A DNA stretch of 34,437 nucleotides, taken from Actinomycetes bacterium (lineage in GTDB: Bacteria; Actinomycetota; Acidimicrobiia; Acidimicrobiales; RAAP-2). The notes below the pieces were generated by a model. It saw only the letters and a program-made list of their open reading frames with translations. It was not told where the DNA came from and made no database searches. Every line of letters starts with the position of its first letter. The stretch's first letter is position 1. The DNA lies in contig JAKATH010000018.1 in assembly GCA_021828055.1 (NCBI GenBank), positions 1 to 34,437 of the forward strand, written 5' to 3'. Of this stretch, positions 32,551 to 34,437 are shown piece after piece. The position numbers and the translations under genes were made by a program.

Positions 32551-32612
32551 TTGACATGCAGGGACCCGCTCCTTCTATGTTGTTGTCTATGTTGTGCTGA
32601 AGAAACGGTTTC
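32551..32612 (+). promoter_or_regulatory. Promoter and operator candidates of the OCD/UbiD unit
   Basis: TTGACA (32551-32556) is followed 19 bases later by TATGTT (32576-32581), a TAnnnT-type -10. TCTATGTTGT is present twice (32574-32583 and 32586-32595), overlapping the -10. Downstream, GAAAC-G-GTTTC (32602-32612) is a perfect inverted repeat of the short kind bound by IclR proteins. The IclR gene lies just upstream. The remainder of 32439-32703 shows nothing else. Confidence 0.45.
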
Positions 32613-32703
32613 CGCCCGGTGCGGCTTCTTGGCAGGCGGCCGGAGAGGTCTGAAGACGAGGGGCAGTTGCGTGCACCCTCAGACGAGCGGGGGTGCGACA
32701 CCC

Positions 32704-33780
32704 ATGGGTGACACGACGCATTGGATCTCCGAACACGACGTCGTGTCGGTGCTCGGCCTCGGCAACGCGCTCGAAGCGCTCCGCGCCGGGTTCGCCCAGG
32801 AGGGCGACGCCCTGGCCGCCGAGCTCGAAAAGACGATGCTCGGGTACGGCGACCATGCCACCTTGCACGCCCTCGGTGCGGCATTCACCGGTTTCGGCCT
32901 GGCTGGCGTCAAGGTCTGGACCCACACCCCGGGTGGAGCCGACCCAGTGCTGTGCATCTTCGACACCCGCACGGGCTCCCTCGTCGCCTGCATCGAAGCC
33001 TTTGCGCTCGGGCAGCTGCGGACGTCGGGAACCGCGGCCCTGGCCACCGATCTCCTGGCACCGCCAGACGCATCGGTGCTCGCGATCGTCGGCACGGGCA
33101 AGCAGGCACTGCCTCAGGTGGCGGCCGTCGCACAGGTGCGCTCCCTCAGTGAGGTGCGCGCGTTCAGCCGCACTCCAGAGCGGCGAGAATCGTTTGCCAC
33201 GACGGTGGCCGACGCGCTGGGCCTGCACTGCCGTGCCACCTCCTCCGTCGAGGAGGCCGTCGACGGGGCGGACATCGTCACGCTCGTGACCCGAGCGACC
33301 GAGCCGGTGCTCCTCGATCCGATGGTGGTACCCGGCATGCACGTGAACGCAGTCGGTGCCATCGACCTCGAACGCCGTGAGTTCGAGCCGGTGATCCTGT
33401 CGCGATGTGCTGCGGTGGTGACCGACAGCGTGCCCCAGGCCAAGCGGCTGTCGAGCGAGTTTCGGGAGCTCTACGGGCCCGGCGAGGGGGAAGCGGGCAC
33501 TGGAGCCTGGCAAGCCGTCCGCTCGCTCGGAGCCGTCGTCGCCAGCGTGCCTCTGACCCGGGACCCTGACGACATCACCCTGTTCAAGGGCATGGGATCG
33601 GGGATCGAGGACGTGGCGCTCGGTGCGGCGGTCCTGCAGCGACTGGGGATCGGACCGGGCTCCGCCGCCGAGCCAGGCGCATCCGGGACCCCAGCAGCGC
33701 CCTCGGACGCACTGCTGGCGGTGAGCCGCCGGGGCCGGGCGGAGGTTGCGTTCCGACGACGGTCCCCCGCCCGGCCGTGA
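32704..33780 (+). CDS. Ornithine cyclodeaminase/mu-crystallin family protein
   Basis: A 358-residue NAD(P)-binding protein starting at ATG 32704. KVWTHTPGGADPVLCIFDTRTGSLVACIEA and LRTSGTAALATDLLAPPDASVLAIVGTGKQA (dinucleotide loop GTGKQA) are typical of the OCD/mu-crystallin family, as is GMHVNAVGA. Members include ornithine cyclodeaminase, alanine dehydrogenase and imine reductases. Its place between an IclR regulator and a UbiD decarboxylase suggests it reduces or dehydrogenates a pathway intermediate rather than acting on ornithine. A C-terminal extension of about 40 residues (SAAEPGASGTPAAPSD...) is low complexity. A 6-bp-stem hairpin (33795-33809) follows the stop. Confidence 0.87.
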   Translation: MGDTTHWISEHDVVSVLGLGNALEALRAGFAQEGDALAAELEKTMLGYGDHATLHALGAAFTGFGLAGVKVWTHTPGGADPVLCIFDTRTGSLVACIEAFALGQLRTSGTAALATDLLAPPDASVLAIVGTGKQALPQVAAVAQVRSLSEVRAFSRTPERRESFATTVADALGLHCRATSSVEEAVDGADIVTLVTRATEPVLLDPMVVPGMHVNAVGAIDLERREFEPVILSRCAAVVTDSVPQAKRLSSEFRELYGPGEGEAGTGAWQAVRSLGAVVASVPLTRDPDDITLFKGMGSGIEDVALGAAVLQRLGIGPGSAAEPGASGTPAAPSDALLAVSRRGRAEVAFRRRSPARP

Positions 33781-33886
33781 GGAGGGGCGGGCCCGTCTCG
33801 AGGCGAGACCGCGGGCTGGGCCGGCCCGACGAAGGGACTCGAGCCGCGAGGACGACCCGGCCAGGGCGCACGTCGATGAGAGCGAC

Positions 33887-33922
33887 GGCGCCCTCGGCGA
33901 AGACGGCACCCTCGGCGAAGAC
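33887..33922 (+). repeat. Tandem repeat, 18 bp x 2
   Basis: GGC(G/A)CCCTCGGCGAAGAC at 33887-33904 and 33905-33922. It lies in the same reading frame as the small ORF that follows, where it would encode G(A/T)LGED twice. Confidence 0.8.
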
Positions 33923-33943
33923 GAGAAAGGGTGGGTCCACGAG

Positions 33944-34123
33944 ATGCCGGACCGAACCGACAGACCGGACCGAACCGACCGGCCGGACCGAACCGACAGA
34001 CCGGAGGAGCCGAGACCGCGCCGGCTGCTGGCGACACGTGGGCGCCGGTTCCTGGAGGAAGCCGGTGACCCTTTCGACGACGTCAACGACACGACGTTCA
34101 TGCACGACACGACAAAGAGATAG
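33944..34123 (+). CDS. Small hypothetical protein upstream of UbiD
   Basis: A 59-residue frame from ATG 33944 to a TAG 16 bp before the UbiD start. It begins with three copies of DRTDRP and continues EEPRPRRLLATRGRRFLEEAGDPFDDVNDTTFMHDTTKR. It has no Cys, so it is not the zinc-ribbon partner found with some UbiD decarboxylases. The frame stays open upstream to 33746 without a good start. It might be a small co-expressed subunit or simply an open frame; I do not recognise it. Confidence 0.4.
   Translation: MPDRTDRPDRTDRPDRTDRPEEPRPRRLLATRGRRFLEEAGDPFDDVNDTTFMHDTTKR
33949..34002 (+). repeat. Tandem repeat, 18 bp x 3
   Basis: GGACCGAACCGACAGACC, a copy ending ACCGGCC, and a third copy identical to the first. 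In frame it encodes DRTDRP three times. Confidence 0.93.
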
Positions 34124-34139
34124 AGAGCAGACTGCACAC

Positions 34140-34437
34140 ATGAGCGACAGTGAGACGAACCCGTCCAACGAGCGGAAGCGCCCGGCCACCTACGACCTGC
34201 GAGCGTGGCTCGAGAAGGTCGAGCAGGTGGGCCAGTTGCGACACGTCTCGGGCGCGTCCTCGGAGCAGGAGATCGGCGACGCGACCGACCTGCTCCAGCA
34301 CAGCGAGAGCGCTCCCGCGGTGCTGTTCGACGACATCCCCGGCTACCAGCCGGGCTTCCGCGTCCTCGTGAACGGCCTGGGCACCGTCGACCGCATGGCG
34401 CTGGCGCTCAACGCGGCGCTCGGCCTCACCAAGCTCC
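34140..34437 (+). CDS. UbiD family decarboxylase, N-terminal part (runs off the window)
   Basis: ATG 34140 opens a frame that continues past the end. YDLRAWLEKVEQVGQLRHVSG, EQEIGDATDLL, PAVLFDDIPGYQPGFRVLVNGLG and RMALALN follow the UbiD N-terminal pattern. UbiD enzymes need prenylated FMN and (de)carboxylate aromatic or unsaturated acids. Downstream of the OCD-family gene and the small ORF, probably in one transcript. Substrate unknown; the nearby dihydroxyphthalate-decarboxylase relatives suggest aromatic carboxylates. Confidence 0.88.
   Translation, partial: MSDSETNPSNERKRPATYDLRAWLEKVEQVGQLRHVSGASSEQEIGDATDLLQHSESAPAVLFDDIPGYQPGFRVLVNGLGTVDRMALALNAALGLTKL

Noticed and set aside
32704-33780. 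True ornithine cyclodeaminase
   Set aside because: The family is broad, and the context (IclR, UbiD) does not suggest arginine or proline metabolism.

Overview
The window reads as chromosomal DNA of a high-GC Gram-positive bacterium, most likely an actinobacterium and possibly of the Acidimicrobiia type. Evidence: strongly GC-biased third codon positions, frequent GTG/TTG starts, a luciferase-like (LLM) oxidoreductase, an actinobacterial-type RpiB with Glu in the active loop, and chains of genes coupled by ATGA/TGATG overlaps. The taxon is inference; no rRNA or tRNA gene is visible.

Layout. 1-661: the end of a UbiD-type decarboxylase and an amidohydrolase cut off after about 168 residues. 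642-3671 (minus): FAD aromatic hydroxylase and a double-cupin protein. 3672-4423: transposase remnant with repeats, and operator-like palindromes. 4424-7136 (plus): second double-cupin protein and an orphan EutA-type reactivase. 7161-9681 (minus): a Liv-type solute-binding protein and a third double cupin. 9815-14960 (plus): single-cluster ferredoxin, phthalate-dioxygenase-like Rieske oxygenase, an unrecognised protein, a PanB-like protein with altered catalytic residues, an alpha/beta hydrolase with a Cys nucleophile, and an MFS transporter. 14985-17514 (minus): zinc alcohol dehydrogenase, RpiB, LLM oxidoreductase. 17648-18616 (plus): 4,5-dihydroxyphthalate decarboxylase family protein. 18640-25604 (minus): a second Liv-type binding protein, a three-domain LivH-LivM-LivG fusion, LivF and a ferredoxin reductase. 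25856-30116: mobile DNA, namely a broken DDE transposase with an 18-bp repeat expansion and a coupled HTH/small-protein/large-serine-recombinase module with its own repeat array. 30156-34437: a second dihydroxyphthalate decarboxylase family protein, an IclR regulator, an ornithine-cyclodeaminase-family protein, a small ORF and the start of another UbiD decarboxylase.

How it may work together (inference). This looks like a catabolic island for an aromatic carboxylate or a similar oxidised ring compound. A Liv-type ABC importer with two binding proteins and an MFS carrier would bring the substrate in. Rieske oxygenase, ferredoxin and reductase would form a three-part ring-hydroxylating system. 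The FAD hydroxylase, cupins, dihydroxyphthalate-decarboxylase-like proteins and UbiD enzymes would hydroxylate, cleave or decarboxylate the ring. The PanB-like protein, hydrolase, alcohol dehydrogenase and LLM enzyme would process later intermediates. The substrate cannot be read from the sequence.

Two further threads stand out. TGGT-N3-ACC sites recur in the control regions of the cupin and decarboxylase/dehydrogenase genes, which suggests a shared GntR/FadR-type regulator not encoded in the window. Short tandem repeats (12, 13, 18 and 24 bp units) recur in remnants, gene ends and one regulator's stop codon, which suggests ongoing local slippage around decaying mobile DNA.
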